Shown in pieces: positions 35,771 to 48,537 of a stretch of 64,000 nucleotides of DNA; position 1 is the stretch's first letter; each line of letters starts with the position of its first letter. The DNA is from Cornus controversa. Its lineage: Eukaryota > Streptophyta > Magnoliopsida > Cornales > Cornaceae. The notes under the pieces were generated by a model, which saw only the letters and a program-made list of their open reading frames with translations, had not been told where the DNA came from and ran no database searches. Position numbers and translations under genes: made by a program. Location: the NCBI GenBank assembly GCA_026545225.1, contig CM048851.1, forward strand, positions 30,999,956 through 31,063,955, read 5' to 3'.

Positions 35771-36779
35771 TATCACCTATGAAATTCAAAAGGTTCACTA
35801 GAATTGAAGATAAGCAAGATCAGATTTATAAGAAAATTTATGAAATTTAAGGATTTTTGAACCAGAAAAATTTCAAAATTGAATCTAAAAGAGATTAGGT
35901 AAGGTAAATCAACAAAATAAAACAAAAGAAAAATTGAAGAGTATTGATTCCAATCTAATAAAGTTGGATGAAAAAATTTGAGAGAAAAAAAAGAATATAA
36001 AATGGTAAATTTTGTACTGTATTGATAAGATCACTAACTAATTTAAAATAAATTAGACAAAGTTTATGCTTCCCCAAACTTATGATGAAATTTAAAGAAA
36101 TTCTTTTATTCCCTCAACCTTGAAAATTAAATTCAAGTTTCAAGAGCCCTTCTTCCAACAATTCTCACTATTTGACAATGTAAGCAAATGCTTAACAAAG
36201 GCAAATACTAATTATATAGGTGAATATATCTAACCTCTCCTAAGGTTTGCCTAATTATCTTTCGACTGAAATGTTTTACAAAACTACTCAGACCTTTTCT
36301 GTTACAAGTTAATCACATGTTAAATTACCATTTTGCCTTTACTAAAATTCTTTTAAAAGCTGATGTTTATGTAGTCCTCATAAAAAAAATTCAAATGTCA
36401 AACACATATACAATCACAAGAGTCAACTCAGTGGGAACTCCTTCACCATTCTCTTCACCTCTCCTCCGTCTTATCGACGAATAATATCTCTGTCACAATC
36501 AAACAAGGAACAACATAAATCACTATGATCCCAGTCCCTTTTACCCAAACAAAACTTGCCGACAAGAACCTCATCGCCACCTCGTCCAGGCAATGAAATC
36601 AATCCAAGCATCGTACAAACCCACTCATGTCATGAATCTAGATATTCCATGTTGGAAAAGTGGCAGTATATATATATAAGAATCCAGATTTTTCACATTT
36701 CACATTATTCACAACAAGCAATCCAAATATATACTTGTTGTTCATCTTCACAAACCCACCCCATTGTTGCATGGCCAAA

Positions 36780-37040
36780 ACCCTTACTATCAACAACCTA
36801 AACCACCATCCCTCACTTTCACATCATCATCTTCACACCTAAACCCAAATCGTTACCAAACAAACCCTTACCATACTGTTGCAACCACCAAAATCCATCA
36901 CTGTAGTACAAACCACACATCTAAACCCAAATAGTCACCAAAAAAACCCTTACCCTACTCCCGCAACCACCAAAACTCATCACTGTAGTGCAAACCACCA
37001 GCACAACCCATACCCCATCGTCAGCAATCAACCAATGAAC
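36780..37040. repeat. AC-rich imperfect tandem repeat (copy A)
   Basis: Units of about 85-100 bp with AAACCCTTACC, GCAACCACCAAAA, CATCACTGTAGT and GCAAACCACC, two to three copies. The copy B counterpart is at about 49545-49815. Frames across it on either strand are repeat-driven. Confidence 0.55.
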
Positions 37041-37859
37041 ACCAACAAAAAAAATAGAAAGAGAGAGAACAAAATGAGTCCTAGTTGACATTGTCAAAAT
37101 ATTCTCTCACCATCGTATCGTCGTTGAAAACTTCTATTGCCGTTATCATTGCCTCTGTCCCACCATCACATTGTCGTCACCAAATCCCTCTTGTTAGAGT
37201 ATCACCGTCATTGGATCTCCATTTGGTCGCCACCACCATCGTTGTGGACTTGCATAAACATTGAGTCATTCATTTTTAAAAGGAGTAGAATTTTCTCTTT
37301 TTTTAAAAAAAAAAAGGCCAAATTTGACCTATTTAGCTAAAGAATTAACACTATTCTAGTTCTAAACCAATTCAAAGAGAGAGAGAGAGAGGGGGGTTAT
37401 TTAAGTCTTTACTTAAGGACTATTTAAGTCATTTTATCTTAGTTTCAGTATTTAAAAACTTATGCAATAGTGGGTTTTTTGTGCGACTCCAACGGATAAT
37501 ATTCAACAAAAACTCTTAATCATTAATAAATAAATATAATTTCTCTATTATTAAAATATTTATATCAATAATGGTCATATTAGTTAACAAAAAGGGATGC
37601 ACAAGTTTCTCTTTTTTCTTGATTTAAGTTAAACAATTGTCCCAAGTTTGCAAATCATTTCTCATGCCCCCAAGCATAGTAATCAACATATGTATATTTA
37701 AACTCGTGCATATTCTCCTAATTAACATTGAATCTTCAGAGGAATATGAAATAAAACTCAATCCCACCAATCTTAATTATCTGATTAATTGCCATAATTA
37801 GAATTCCACATAAAGAGAAAATACATTATAAAAAGACAATTCTACCCATAGCACTTGAA

Positions 37860-39045
37860 AATGTATACTATCATTACGGTGGGACCCACTCCCTCTGTCA
37901 TTGTTGTGTGTGTGTGTGTTTCTCTCTCTCTGACTATTTCTGTTTCATGTTTACCCTTTTAACCGTCTGAGGTAAAAAAATAGAACCAAAAGGCAGCCCC
38001 TTCTCCTTTCACCTGTATGACTTGTTTGATTCGATCAAAACTTCCATTTCCATCGTTTTTTCTCTCTCTTGGTTAACTGTCGTCCACTTTGTTCCATCTC
38101 TCTCTTACTCTACTAATCAAGTTTCGGATTTTTCTCAGTGGCGCCATTTCCGATTCTCATATCCATATGTGTTGAGGTCTGAATCCACACACACTTAAGT
38201 GGTATATATATATATATACAAACACACACTTATATATCTATCAATAACATTGTTTTATTACAAAAGGCTGCACTCTGCAGTGGTATCTACTTTTACTAAA
38301 ATCATTATCATTTCAAATCATTATTATTATTTTATTGATTCATTTTATTATACAACTTTTCTTATTAATTTGCCATTAATAAAAAAAATTCTCTTATCTA
38401 TTATATATGCACAAATTTATATACTCCTATCTATCAATTGCATTGCTTTATTGCTTCATTTTATCATTAAGCTTCTCTCTTGATTTGCCATTAATGGAAA
38501 TATTTCTCTACTTTACACAATATTAACCTATTTAAGTCCATATCTCTCTCTATATATATCTAGAGTATATATATGTGTGTATATATATATATATATAAAT
38601 ATATAACTACAATGAGTTACACCTCATTATAGGATCCGTGAACCTTTGTTTTTTGTTTGTTAATCTTAATTATGAATAAATTTTGAGAAAAAGACAACTA
38701 TTTGAAAGAGAATAGTTTGGTAAAAAAAAGAGAATAGTATATACATTTAAAATTTCGTATAAAAAATATTTAAAGTAAATTACTAAGTTTTGGTCAAATA
38801 TTTACATATTTTCTTTTGTCTTTGAATCGCACGGGTATTTATAATTTTATTTAAAGTATTTTGATAATATTTTCTTAAATAGTATCATTTTTTTCTTATA
38901 ATAAATTTGGCCTAATTTATTATATTCAAAACGTGTTAAAAAAAAAAAACTCAAAACAATATTTTTCATAAAGTGTACTTCGAGATAGACTTGCTATATA
39001 TATTTTATACGTATAGAGGAGAGAGAAGAATAAAACACTAATAAT
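37860..39045 (+). promoter_or_regulatory. Upstream region of the intact bHLH gene
   Basis: A block at 37860-38160 (GGTGGGACCCACTCC, CT-microsatellite, then TCAGTGGCGCCATTTCC) is strongly conserved in copy B at 51350-51620 and may be distal promoter or a leader exon. An AT-rich part with a tandem duplication of about 105 bp follows (38300-38515). A TATA-like run TATATATATTTTATAC lies at 38994-39010, about 35-50 bp before the start codon, with the purine leader GAGGAGAGAGAAG next to it. The transcription start is inferred to be close to 39030. Confidence 0.5.
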
Positions 39046-39993
39046 ATGTTTTCATTTGAGAACTACTACGCTCCGAGTAGCATATCTAATGGAAATGCTT
39101 TTTTTGAAGAACCAACTTGCATGAAGAAGAAGGAAACGGACGGTGTAGATCAGTCGAGTTCGAGTTCAGGATCGTTAATGATTACCAGAAAAAAATCAGA
39201 GGAAGCATCAATGAAACATGCCACAGCGGAGCGTATACGAAGAAACCGAATCAACACCCACATCAAAACACTCCGCGATCTCCTAATCCCTGACATCGCT
39301 ACCAAAGTGAGCCACCCTCTCTCTATATATATATAAATATATATACACTCTCTATGTTACTATGTATATATAATTATAATATATATATATACACAAATAC
39401 GCACACCATATATTTTTTAAGGGCAGTACCATAAATTTGAACAGACGGTGAAGGCGACGGTTCTGACGGAGGCGGTACGTCAGATGAGGGAGCTGAGGAT
39501 GAGGAAGAGAGCGGCAGAAGTAGCGGCGGTGCAACAAGATGGAGAGGGGCAGTGTGGCTGCGACACTGTATCATGGTCTTTTCTGTTCCCCGGAGAGAGT
39601 GACGAAGCCACGGTTAGTTACTGCGACGAGGAGGAGGGGGGCGAAGGTAGGATGGTAAAAGTGACGGTGTGTTGCGAGGACAGACCAGGTCTGAACCGAG
39701 AATTGACGGAGGCGATCCGGTCGGTTGGGGCTAAGGCGGTTAGGGCTGAGATGGCGACGATAGGGGGGCGAACGAAGGTGGAGGTGGTGGTGCGTGGCGG
39801 TGGTGGAGGGGAGGAAGAAGGTGTTGGGTCACTGAGAAGGGCTTTGAAGGCGGTGGTGGAGAATCGGGCTCCAGACTGTTCTGGGTTGGGCCGAGGGATG
39901 TTAGTTAATGGGACTTATGGGTTGGATCATCATTTTCGGGTTGGTAAGAGGGCTCGGACTGATAATGGGTGGGCTGATAGGTTTCTCCATTGA
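39046..39993 (+). CDS. bHLH transcription factor with C-terminal ACT-like region
   Basis: Two exons, 39046-39306 and 39445-39993, joined by a GTGAGC donor and a TTTGAACAG acceptor, give 269 residues. The bHLH domain spans about residues 57-105. Its basic region HATAERIRRNR keeps the His-Glu-Arg pattern needed for E-box/G-box binding. Helix 1 is INTHIKTLRDLLIP, the loop contains the exon junction (DIATK|TVKAT), and helix 2 is VLTEAVRQMREL. Residues about 157-203 (VKVTVCCEDRPGLN, then AEMATIGGRTKVEVVV) match the ACT-like tail of the plant bHLH30/bHLH106/bHLH107 group, with the intron in the position usual for it. Members of that group act in auxin and stress responses; the exact role here is not known. 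The tail is glycine-rich and ends RARTDNGWADRFLH. The start codon is the first ATG after the TATA-like run. The neighbouring pseudogene in copy B is its tandem paralogue. Confidence 0.88.
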
Positions 39994-40671
39994 TGATCAT
40001 GGACGATAAATTCAAATTCATAATGAATGAAATTATGATGTGTTGTGTGTGTATACACAACCTTTAAATGACTCTAATTCGAACCTTTAAATGACTCTAA
40101 TTCGAAAGGGATTTATGCAGTCGGCCTGACCATCAATAGACTCCATCTAGTGAAATGTAGAACTTTGTTGGAAGGGGTTAGCTTGCTAGCTTGGCTTTCA
40201 GGATGCCGTGGGGTATTTATAACTCAATCTCATCTCCTTAATTTCTCTCTATTATTCTAGATTTAATTACAATTTCTAATATTTTCTCATTTTTAGATAT
40301 TTGTATACATATTTTTTACATGTTATTTGTGTAGATAGATATCTACATTCTACTGGTCTATGTCAATTTTCCCTTCTTTTAGAAAATTCTTTCTATTCTT
40401 TCAAGCGACTTTTATTTTGTAAGGTGAGTCTCATTATATTTTTTTTGATTTAATATATATTCTCTCCAATTTATATGCGGACCATTTTAAACAAATGTAA
40501 TGTAATAATATATTGAACTACATATTTTATAAAATTTTGATAATAGAAAGTAACTATTACTTCTCTCCGACATTTTTCTATTCATGTAAAAAAATTTAAA
40601 TTTCACTTTTTTTCGAGACATGAAATAAAAATAACATTATAATCACGAAAAACATGAAATTGCAATTATCA

Positions 40672-40720
<49 letters not shown>

Positions 40721-41379
40721 AAACCTTACTTTTGTCCCACACAAAAAAATCAATTATCATACCGATTATTAGGATAATTTCAAATGTTTTCCACTATTGT
40801 TAAAAATGTAAATAATAATAATAAAATTATAATAATGTAATATATGATACAATATCTTAGTGGTCAAGTATTGTGCATTAGTGTTGATGTGTGTGAGTGT
40901 AATAAGAGTGTACAAGATGAATTTGCCACACGTGATATGAATGTGAATTTACCTAAAATAAAAGAAGAAAAAAATGGTGTCAAAAATAGTAATGAAGGTT
41001 GTGGTGTTGGAGGCCTTGATTAAAGTTTTGTCTCGTGCCTACAATTGTATCGAGGCGGAACCATGCTAGCTGCCTGGTTTATAATGGTCTTCTTCCATGT
41101 CCTATGCCAGACTTGAGGAGGTTCTAGGTTTAGGACACCAAACTATCTCTTCACAAGGTATGTTACTGTTCTAAAGGTAATCTTTGCCACTAAAGGACAC
41201 TCAATGTTTGTTGGGTACTCCAAACTTGTTGGTTGTCATTCATTTAGAAGGTGCTATTTTCTCAATACAAAAGAATATATACATATATATATATATATAT
41301 GCATCAACAATCTTCTGTACTCCAAACTACTAGTAATAGCTCCTCCACTCTTCATTTCTCTTCTTTTTCAGAAGCTCTT

Positions 41380-41585
41380 TTAAATCTGAAAGTGGGTAGA
41401 GAACACAGAGGTCAGTTCATGAGTTGGCCCACACTCAATATGCATAGTGGAATAAAAAAGGACAATCAGACCAGGAATCAAGTCTTCCATGCTTTCTTGA
41501 CAGCCAAACAGAGTGACCTTTTTTGGACAAAGCTGTTCATGCATCAATGATTCCATGCCATGGTTTTTCAAGGAAAGCATTTATA
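41380..41585. other. 206-bp block identical between duplicates (copy B)
   Basis: Base-for-base match to 28066-28271. A one-base indel just upstream makes a plus-strand frame of 99 codons (41251-41550) open here but closed in copy A. That argues against a conserved protein on this strand. Confidence 0.5.
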
Positions 41586-41679
41586 GATCTCACGAAGCAC
41601 AAATTCAGGGTGGTAATTAAAAGTTATTGTGAAAGTCACAAAATTATAAAAGTAATGATCGGAGAAATGAAATCGAATC

Positions 41680-41757
41680 ACCGGGTAAGACACAAAGTCT
41701 ATGTGATTCATTACTTACACATGATGGGACCACAAACCTTTGTGTGTTATTCGGTGA
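41680..41757. repeat. Small hairpin repeat (copy B)
   Basis: CACCGGGTAAGACACAAAGT opposes CTTTGTGTGTTATTCGGTG. It preserves more of the hairpin than its partner in copy A at 28363. Confidence 0.5.
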
Positions 41758-43906
41758 TACGATTTGAGAGCGACAATTATTTTTCAATTATAAAAATTTA
41801 TAAGATAGTTTAAATATGCATATGTTTATATTTGTGTTCTTTTCAGCTATTCTAACAATAGTCGCGATTTAGGCGTTGAGACCTATGTGATCCAACAACT
41901 TATATGCAAAATGAGTAATGCTACGATTGACGATCGATTTTTTTGTACGAATTTTTAATAAGGATCCTTAGTCTAATAATACGGAAGGGACCTTTTATCA
42001 TTCTCCTAATAGTTTTTTCATGCCACAATCAAATTTTCGAAAATAAAAGATACACTGTTGGTCCTTAATTTAAATTTAAGCCCGTCAAATCACAATGATT
42101 TACATTAATTTTTTCTTAGTGACAATAAATTAGATCATTCCATACAAGAGATTGTGTGTAAGTTTTTTTTTTTTTTTTGTATAATCTATTCAAATCATGA
42201 TGAAAATTATTTCCATAATTTGGTGTCTTTAATTGTATATTTTATCCCTATAAGAGTGTGCAAACTTGCATGCTAAACATAAAAAATTGAAAATTAATAA
42301 TAATAATACTAACTCTAAGCACAATACTAGCCCATTATAGACTTATAGTGGCATCTTTTCTTCTTCTTTTTTCCTTTTTTCTTTTTTTCTCATTGTACAA
42401 GCCTTTTTTGGCATTTGCATTATATACCACAGCTAAAAAAATCTTCCAACAATGCAAGTTTCCCTAAAATGATGTGTTGCAGATAGTTTCAAGACCATTT
42501 GTGTAGAAATGTCATGTGTTATTATGGATCAACTAGTATCAGTTAACCACAAGAAGTGACATTTTTATAAAGGGTAAATTTACTATACAAAGGGGTTTAA
42601 TCATTTCATTATATATATGCACACAACAAATAATAGAAATTCTTCTGACTTATAAGGAACTTACAAGAGAAATTTAATTATTTGTTTTAAAAAAAAAAAA
42701 AACAAGAAATTTTGTTACCCAGTGTGATTACCATGAAGAAGGAGTCAAATACAGAGTTAATCTTTTACTCTTGCTTGTTGAAGACGAAACCAATACAGAG
42801 ATTGTGGATTTTTATTTTTTATTTTTTTGTATTGAAGAATTAACTTACTCGCTAGGTTTGTAAATTCTAGATGCACGCAATCACACGCAAATCATGTGCA
42901 TCATTTAAAATGACTTCACGAACTTGTAAAACCATTGAAGGTACTCTACTCAAGTTTTGGTTTGAGGCTTGAGTCTCAAATGGATATTTTCAAAATAATT
43001 ATCAGAAATTTTAAAATTCTACCAAACAAAAATTTTGTATTAGGTTCCGTTTGTTTCGACATAAAATATTTTCAAAATATTTTTGTGTTTGATTGCATAT
43101 TGTAAAAGAAAAATGTTATACCTGTAAAATATTTGCACACCATAATTTTTGAATTTAAATAATCAATTAATAAAATATTGAATAACTAATTTAATTGATA
43201 TTATTCCAAAAAATTTTAAAAATATTTACTGTCGAGCCTGAATAAAATAGAAACCGAACAGGTTTGGTTCTTAAGGAGTGACACCAGTTCTTTAGGGGTG
43301 GTTTGGATGATGGAATTGGATGGAAAAGAAAATGATGAAGCCAACTTCATTAATGGGACCCACCCACCTGAGAGCAGAGAGCAAAATGAGGCCAATCAAT
43401 GAGACTGGTCAGATTGCTGAGACATGCCTATTTGCAGTGTGGATAAAAACATAAACTTTGGGGTGGTCAATGTATTGGAATTTCTTGCTGCTATGCTTCA
43501 GTACTACTGCTTCCTCCACCTGAACTGATTTCATCTGATCATCCTATCTTTGTTGTCGACTGGTATATATATATATATATACTCCGTATATGTATATATA
43601 TATATATATGTATATGTATATGTGGTCCTTCATCTTTTGGATGATCGAAGCCAGTTTCATTGCAGGTAAGGATGTCAATTTGACTCGTTCCTGTATAGAC
43701 TCACTCTGTGCAAAAATGGGCTAGTACTGTTCTAATTAGGTTAAACTTGAGTTTTAAAACATGAGTCAAAATCTGTTTTACTCCGATTTCGTCCAGTTTT
43801 GCTTTAGAAATTAGAATATCCTTACATAAATATAATATTATTTGTGCTTTATTCTTTTCATTATTTTTCAACTTTTAATTTGTAATAATAAGTTAACAAA
43901 TTTATC

Positions 43907-44410
43907 AAAAAAAAAAGCAAAACAAAAAAAAAAAACAATAAAAAACAACAAAAACCAATATCACATAAAAACAAGAAACAAATCAAATAGAAAACACTAG
44001 TAAAGCAGATACAAAAAAAAATAAGAAGTCAAAAACGAAAAAACAGACCTAAAAAACAGACAAAGAATCAAATCAAAACATAAACAAAAATCATACAAAA
44101 AAAAAAAAAGAACAACACAAAAAACAGAATAAAAAATAAAAACATAAGAACAAAAAAATCAAAAAAAAAATCAAACAAAAAAAATAAGCAAAATAAGAAC
44201 AATAGCAAGAAAAAAATACCAATAAAGCAACAACAAAAAAAAAACCTAAATCAAAAAGTAAAAACAGCTCAGAAAAAAAAAAACAAAAAAGAAACAAACA
44301 AAACAAGGAAAAGTAAAGCTAAAACAAAAAAAATAAAAGACAAAAGAAACGAAAAAGAAACACAAACACAAAAAAAAAAGTAAAACAAAAAAAAACTAAA
44401 ACAAAAAATA
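43907..44410. repeat. A-rich low-complexity block found only in copy B
   Basis: About 500 bp of short A runs separated by single C, G or T bases (for example AAAACAAAAACC and ACAAAAAAAAT). It replaces about 455 bp of ordinary sequence at the equivalent place in copy A (about 30513-30970). The flanks resume colinearity exactly (AAGTTAACAAA before, ATAATACTTTTGTGC after). Minus-strand frames through it are composition artefacts. Confidence 0.7.
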
Positions 44411-44490
44411 TTTTAAGTGGTTATGTTTGACTATAATACTTTTGTGCCAAAATAACCTCAATTCTAATCATTTGACTGAGATTAACATGC

Positions 44491-44521
<31 letters not shown>

Positions 44522-44550
44522 TTTTCTATCAACGCCACACTAGTACTACT

Positions 44551-44970
44551 AGAGGTGCACACAGTCTAGTTTTGATATTTTTTTAAAACCAAATCGTACA
44601 ATTCGATTCCATTAAAAATCAAATCGAACCGTGAAGAACCACTCTGGTTTGGTTCGATTTCACAGTTCACATCTAAAATATTATTTTATAAATTATATAA
44701 TATACATTAAATATAAGAGTGTAAGACTAGACTATTAATATATTACTATACTGGCTACACTTACTTATTTATGTTAATTTATCATATTATAAATTATATA
44801 ATATATTTTATATATAAACGATTCGGTCCTCTGAGATATGAAACTAGAACTCAACCGTCAATTCAAGGTTCAAATATTTCAGAATCGTGACCGAACTGGA
44901 CTGTAAAAAATCGAACTGAACTCTCTGGTTCAGTTTGATTTTTTGTTTGGATGAATTTTTGTGCCCTCCT
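44551..44970. mobile_element. GTGCAC foldback repeat, copy 3 (copy B)
   Basis: Duplicate of the element at 31071-31487. Left end AGAGGTGCACACAG, right end TTTTTGTGCCCTCCT, slightly more diverged. Confidence 0.55.
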
Positions 44971-46140
44971 AAATACTATCGCCACCAAAAATAATTTGGC
45001 ATTTTGATTTTTTTTTATATTAATTGACTTTAATAAAGTTGATTGTCAATTAACGGAAGGGATATTCAAAATGAAGTCAATCAAACTTCAAAGAGATTGA
45101 TTACTATATTTTAACAACTTTAATTTAAGAGTAATTAAGCAAAATCTCACGAGAAGTCACAATAATTTACTTTTTTATTTTATGATATAATATTGGCTAC
45201 ATGGTGATTTAATTTGTACATTTTTTATTTTTTTAACAAAATATACTAGTTCATTTAATAATTAATATTTTTTTATTGAACGAATGGGTAGACCGTAAGA
45301 TTCATTGATTAAGTGAATGAACAACCACATCCATTATCATTCGATGATGATGACAATAATAATAGAAAATAAAAAAATATAAAAAACTAAACATACGATC
45401 ATAAATGTTCATGGGCGCCTTAAGAGGTTGTCGGGTAATGATGCACCTGTAGAAGTTTTGTCTCACATTTTGATGATTTCCTAATAGTAAAGTTGTCGAC
45501 ACTGTTGCAAGTGTTAGTGACAGTTGCCGTTTACAATTTGTTGGGCCCACGTTTTGCTTTCTCACCACCACCACCACCACCACCGTCTGTATTAGAGTGA
45601 CAAATTCATAGAGTTTGTTGGTATGAAAATTTATAGTTTGTTATACAATTCTCTAATCATCTTATATTATTTTTGAGGGGGAAAAAAATTGATGGCCCAA
45701 CAATTGGAAGGTTCTAAATCAAATTATGATAGGTCTTTTTAGAGTTATTTTGGTCAGATAAAAATTAATTAATAGTAGAAAGTGAAATGAATAATAGAAA
45801 ATTAAATTTTTTATCTTGTATTTAATTAGTATGATTTTTTTTAGAAAAATTATGGTTTATGGTTTGAATAGTATGAAACTTTTCATAAAAGAAATGATAT
45901 TATTGTAAGTTCATTGAACTTTTTCAAGAAATTAAAGTTTTTCTGTGTTTTTTGTAGAAATTTTTTTAAGAGAAAATCATGTGTTTTTTGTAGGAATTTT
46001 TTTCCTCAAATTTGGTTTTTTTTTCATGCTAACCGAACTTTTAAAGTGTTCAAAAAATTTTCCATTTCTTTTCTTTTCTAACTATTTCTATATAACGAAA
46101 CAGTGCATTAAGAAAAATGATTGTCTCGCTGGACACTAGG

Positions 46141-46690
46141 ACTGCAATTCGGATGGGTTGAATAGGTTAGAGGGACAACTCGAGCTCAACTCATCATATG
46201 AAATATTCAATCCTAACCTAATTCTAACTCAACCTCCAACTCTAACTACTCAACCCAAGCCCAACCTACCCTTAAATTTTTAAACTCAAGTTAAAATTTT
46301 GGGTTAGAAAGTCAGGTTGCCTATATGGCAAAACTTCAAATTAAAAATTTAATGTGATATTGAGTTAGTGTTAAATTAGATGACTTCCAAGCATAAAAAA
46401 GTATTAACATCTAATAAATTAAGATTTACACAAAATAAGTTGAAAAGAAAAAGTGATCACAATTTGAATATTATATATAAATATTTAAAATAAAAATATA
46501 TATGAAAATAAAATTAGAATTTCGATTTGGGTTAGGCTCAATTTGATAGCACCTCAACCCAAACCCAACCCTAACCCTAATTAAGTTTGGGTTAAGATTT
46601 TTTAACCCAAACACAACTCTAATTGCAAAAACGGTTGTCTAGGCCTATGAAAAATTGAATTAGATTCGGGTTGACCAACCCAAGTTGCAC
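46141..46690. mobile_element. Foldback element with GGGTTG ends (copy B)
   Basis: Counterpart of 33361-33904, with left end CTGCAATTCGGATGGGTTG and right end CAACCCAAGTTGCACCC. A CCCTAACCCTAA stretch inside it is part of the element and not a telomere repeat. Confidence 0.5.
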
Positions 46691-46711
46691 CCATATAGAA
46701 AATTGAACTAC

Positions 46712-46766
46712 CGAATAAGACACAAAGTCTGTGGGCTCCATCGTGTAGGCTTTGTGTCTTATTCGA
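46712..46766. repeat. Hairpin repeat (copy B)
   Basis: CGAATAAGACACAAAG opposes CTTTGTGTCTTATTCG, a perfect stem of 16 bp and the copy B partner of 33925. Confidence 0.65.
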
Positions 46767-47418
46767 TTTTTACTTTCCCTATTATTACTCTTTTCTTCGA
46801 CGTCAGTGAAAAAAGTGAAGAGCTTTTTGTTTATTTTTCTATTCATAGCTAAATAGTTTAATAAGATTTTGGATTGCCAAACCTGGATTGTGTGGCCATT
46901 ATGAAATTCAAATCACGTTGGTTTTGTTTCACTAAATTCTAATTTAGATTTTGAATCAATTTTTCAAAGACCAAAAAATCCAAAATTTAGGTTAACTTTC
47001 AAACCTTGCATTTTTTTTAATTGGGTAACTTAATTTAAATTGCAAACTTTAGTGGGTGAATATTGTAAATTTCAAATCATCTCATGTTGACTTTCATCAA
47101 ATTTTATTTTAGCTTTTAAGTTCTTATTCCAATCACTATAACAACCTAGGAAGAATGGATACTTCTACAAAAGTAATGTATCTATATCTAATACTGATAC
47201 TCCTCAAATACTTTTGAATACGTGTCTGAAACTTTCTAAATATATCCATAATTTTAAAATATATTTTTTTATTTTTAACACGTATCTATACTTCATTAGA
47301 GATCGCTTCAAAAACTTCTTTGTTTGTCTCAAGAGACTTACATTAAAAGAATAATTGAGCGGTTCTGAATACATCACTCCAAGGCCATTGATATTCCTAT
47401 AGAAAAAATGATGTGAAT

Positions 47419-48537
47419 TGTAGAGAATGGATCCAATTTTGACCAGTTTTCTTTTTATTCATCAATTTTGTCATAAATGTATTTTAAATGATGTTTAACA
47501 TGTTTTAAATGTGAAAAATATGTTTGTGAACTTGTTTAGAGGTATTGAGAAGTTTCTAAAGAGTTTGGATAAATTTGAGAATTTGGGTCAGTAGGGGCTC
47601 GAAATGCGGGTTGGGTAGGCTCGAAAATTCGGAATTTTTTTGAAAAATAATTATTTTTTGTTTTAAACCAAATGAAATATTTAAAGGGTTAAGAAAGTGA
47701 TTTTGGAGCTATAGGAGATTTCAAAATCGAAAACGGAGGTCGGGAAGGTACATTAAGTGGTTTGGGAGCATTTTCGGTCATTTCGCGCCCCTAGATATTT
47801 TAAATATCTGTATGAAGAGATTCTCTCTTGACCCATCAACCGGCCAGCTCTCTCCCTTCTCTCCTTTTTTCATTTCTCTCCCTTCTCTTTTCATTTCGGA
47901 GAATTAAGACTTATATTCGAAAGTTGCCGGTGAAGAACAACTTGTAGTGCTTGTCAAGAGTGTCTATATTGTCTAAAACTCAACTCTCCATTTCATTTGC
48001 TCCAAAAGTGTCTATATTGTTCAAGTTGGTCTTCCATGGGCCCCACCATGTATCTATATATATCCATCTACTCAAAATGTCCAAATCCTATCAAATATGC
48101 ATTAGAACTCAGAAAATCCCCAAAAGTGTCGTGTAAAATCCATTTTTGGGATCAAGTGGGGAAACAAGTGGGCAAGTGGCCAAGTTGCACAGTCTATAAT
48201 TTTTCGATTGTGTAAAATAGACATTTCGCACAATCGAAGTTCGATCATATAAAATGCCACGTTCGATTGTGCAAAAAGGCTTCACTATTTCGATTGTGCG
48301 AAGCTTGCATTTCGATTGTGCGAAATGCCTTCCCAGCTTGGACTGTGGATTTTAACTCTTCACTTGCACTTGCAATAGAAGGGGTCATAGTTGATGGACA
48401 TATTGGCATTTTTGGGACAAAACCTAAAAATAACAAAAATAAGAAAATAACATAAAAATACCAATGTACACATAATTAAGGAATTAATATATACAATTAA
48501 AAAGGCTTGAATGTGCAATATTTAGCACTTATCACCT
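47419..48537. mobile_element. LTR-derived-looking region with TTCGATTGTGCGAA motifs (copy B)
   Basis: Counterpart of 34666-35770. The motif cluster at 48203-48326 is better preserved here: TTTCGATTGTG, then TTTCGCACAATCGAA (inverted), GTTCGATTGTGC, TTTCGATTGTGCGAA and again TTTCGATTGTGCGAAA. Confidence 0.35.

Larger units (their letters stand above)
26793..40113. repeat. Tandem segmental duplication, copy A (about 13.3 kb)
   Basis: Begins at TATGCAGTCGGCC and ends just before the next TATGCAGTCGGCC at 40114. Colinear blocks through the whole unit match copy B. In the hand-aligned stretch 29940-30175 against 43330-43560 I count about five differences. The bHLH gene sits at the distal end. Apart from that gene the unit is non-coding, with foldback elements, AT-rich microsatellites and an LTR-like region. 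Confidence 0.85.

Noticed and set aside
41251-41550. 99-codon plus-strand frame in copy B
   Set aside because: A one-base indel closes it in copy A and it starts in a (TA)n microsatellite, so there is no sign of protein conservation.
44091-44306. Minus-strand frame rich in Phe and Leu
   Set aside because: Direct product of the A-rich low-complexity block, not a membrane protein.
46560-46590. CCCTAACCCTAA resembling plant telomere repeat
   Set aside because: Only about two units, and they belong to the CAACCC-rich foldback element repeated in both copies.
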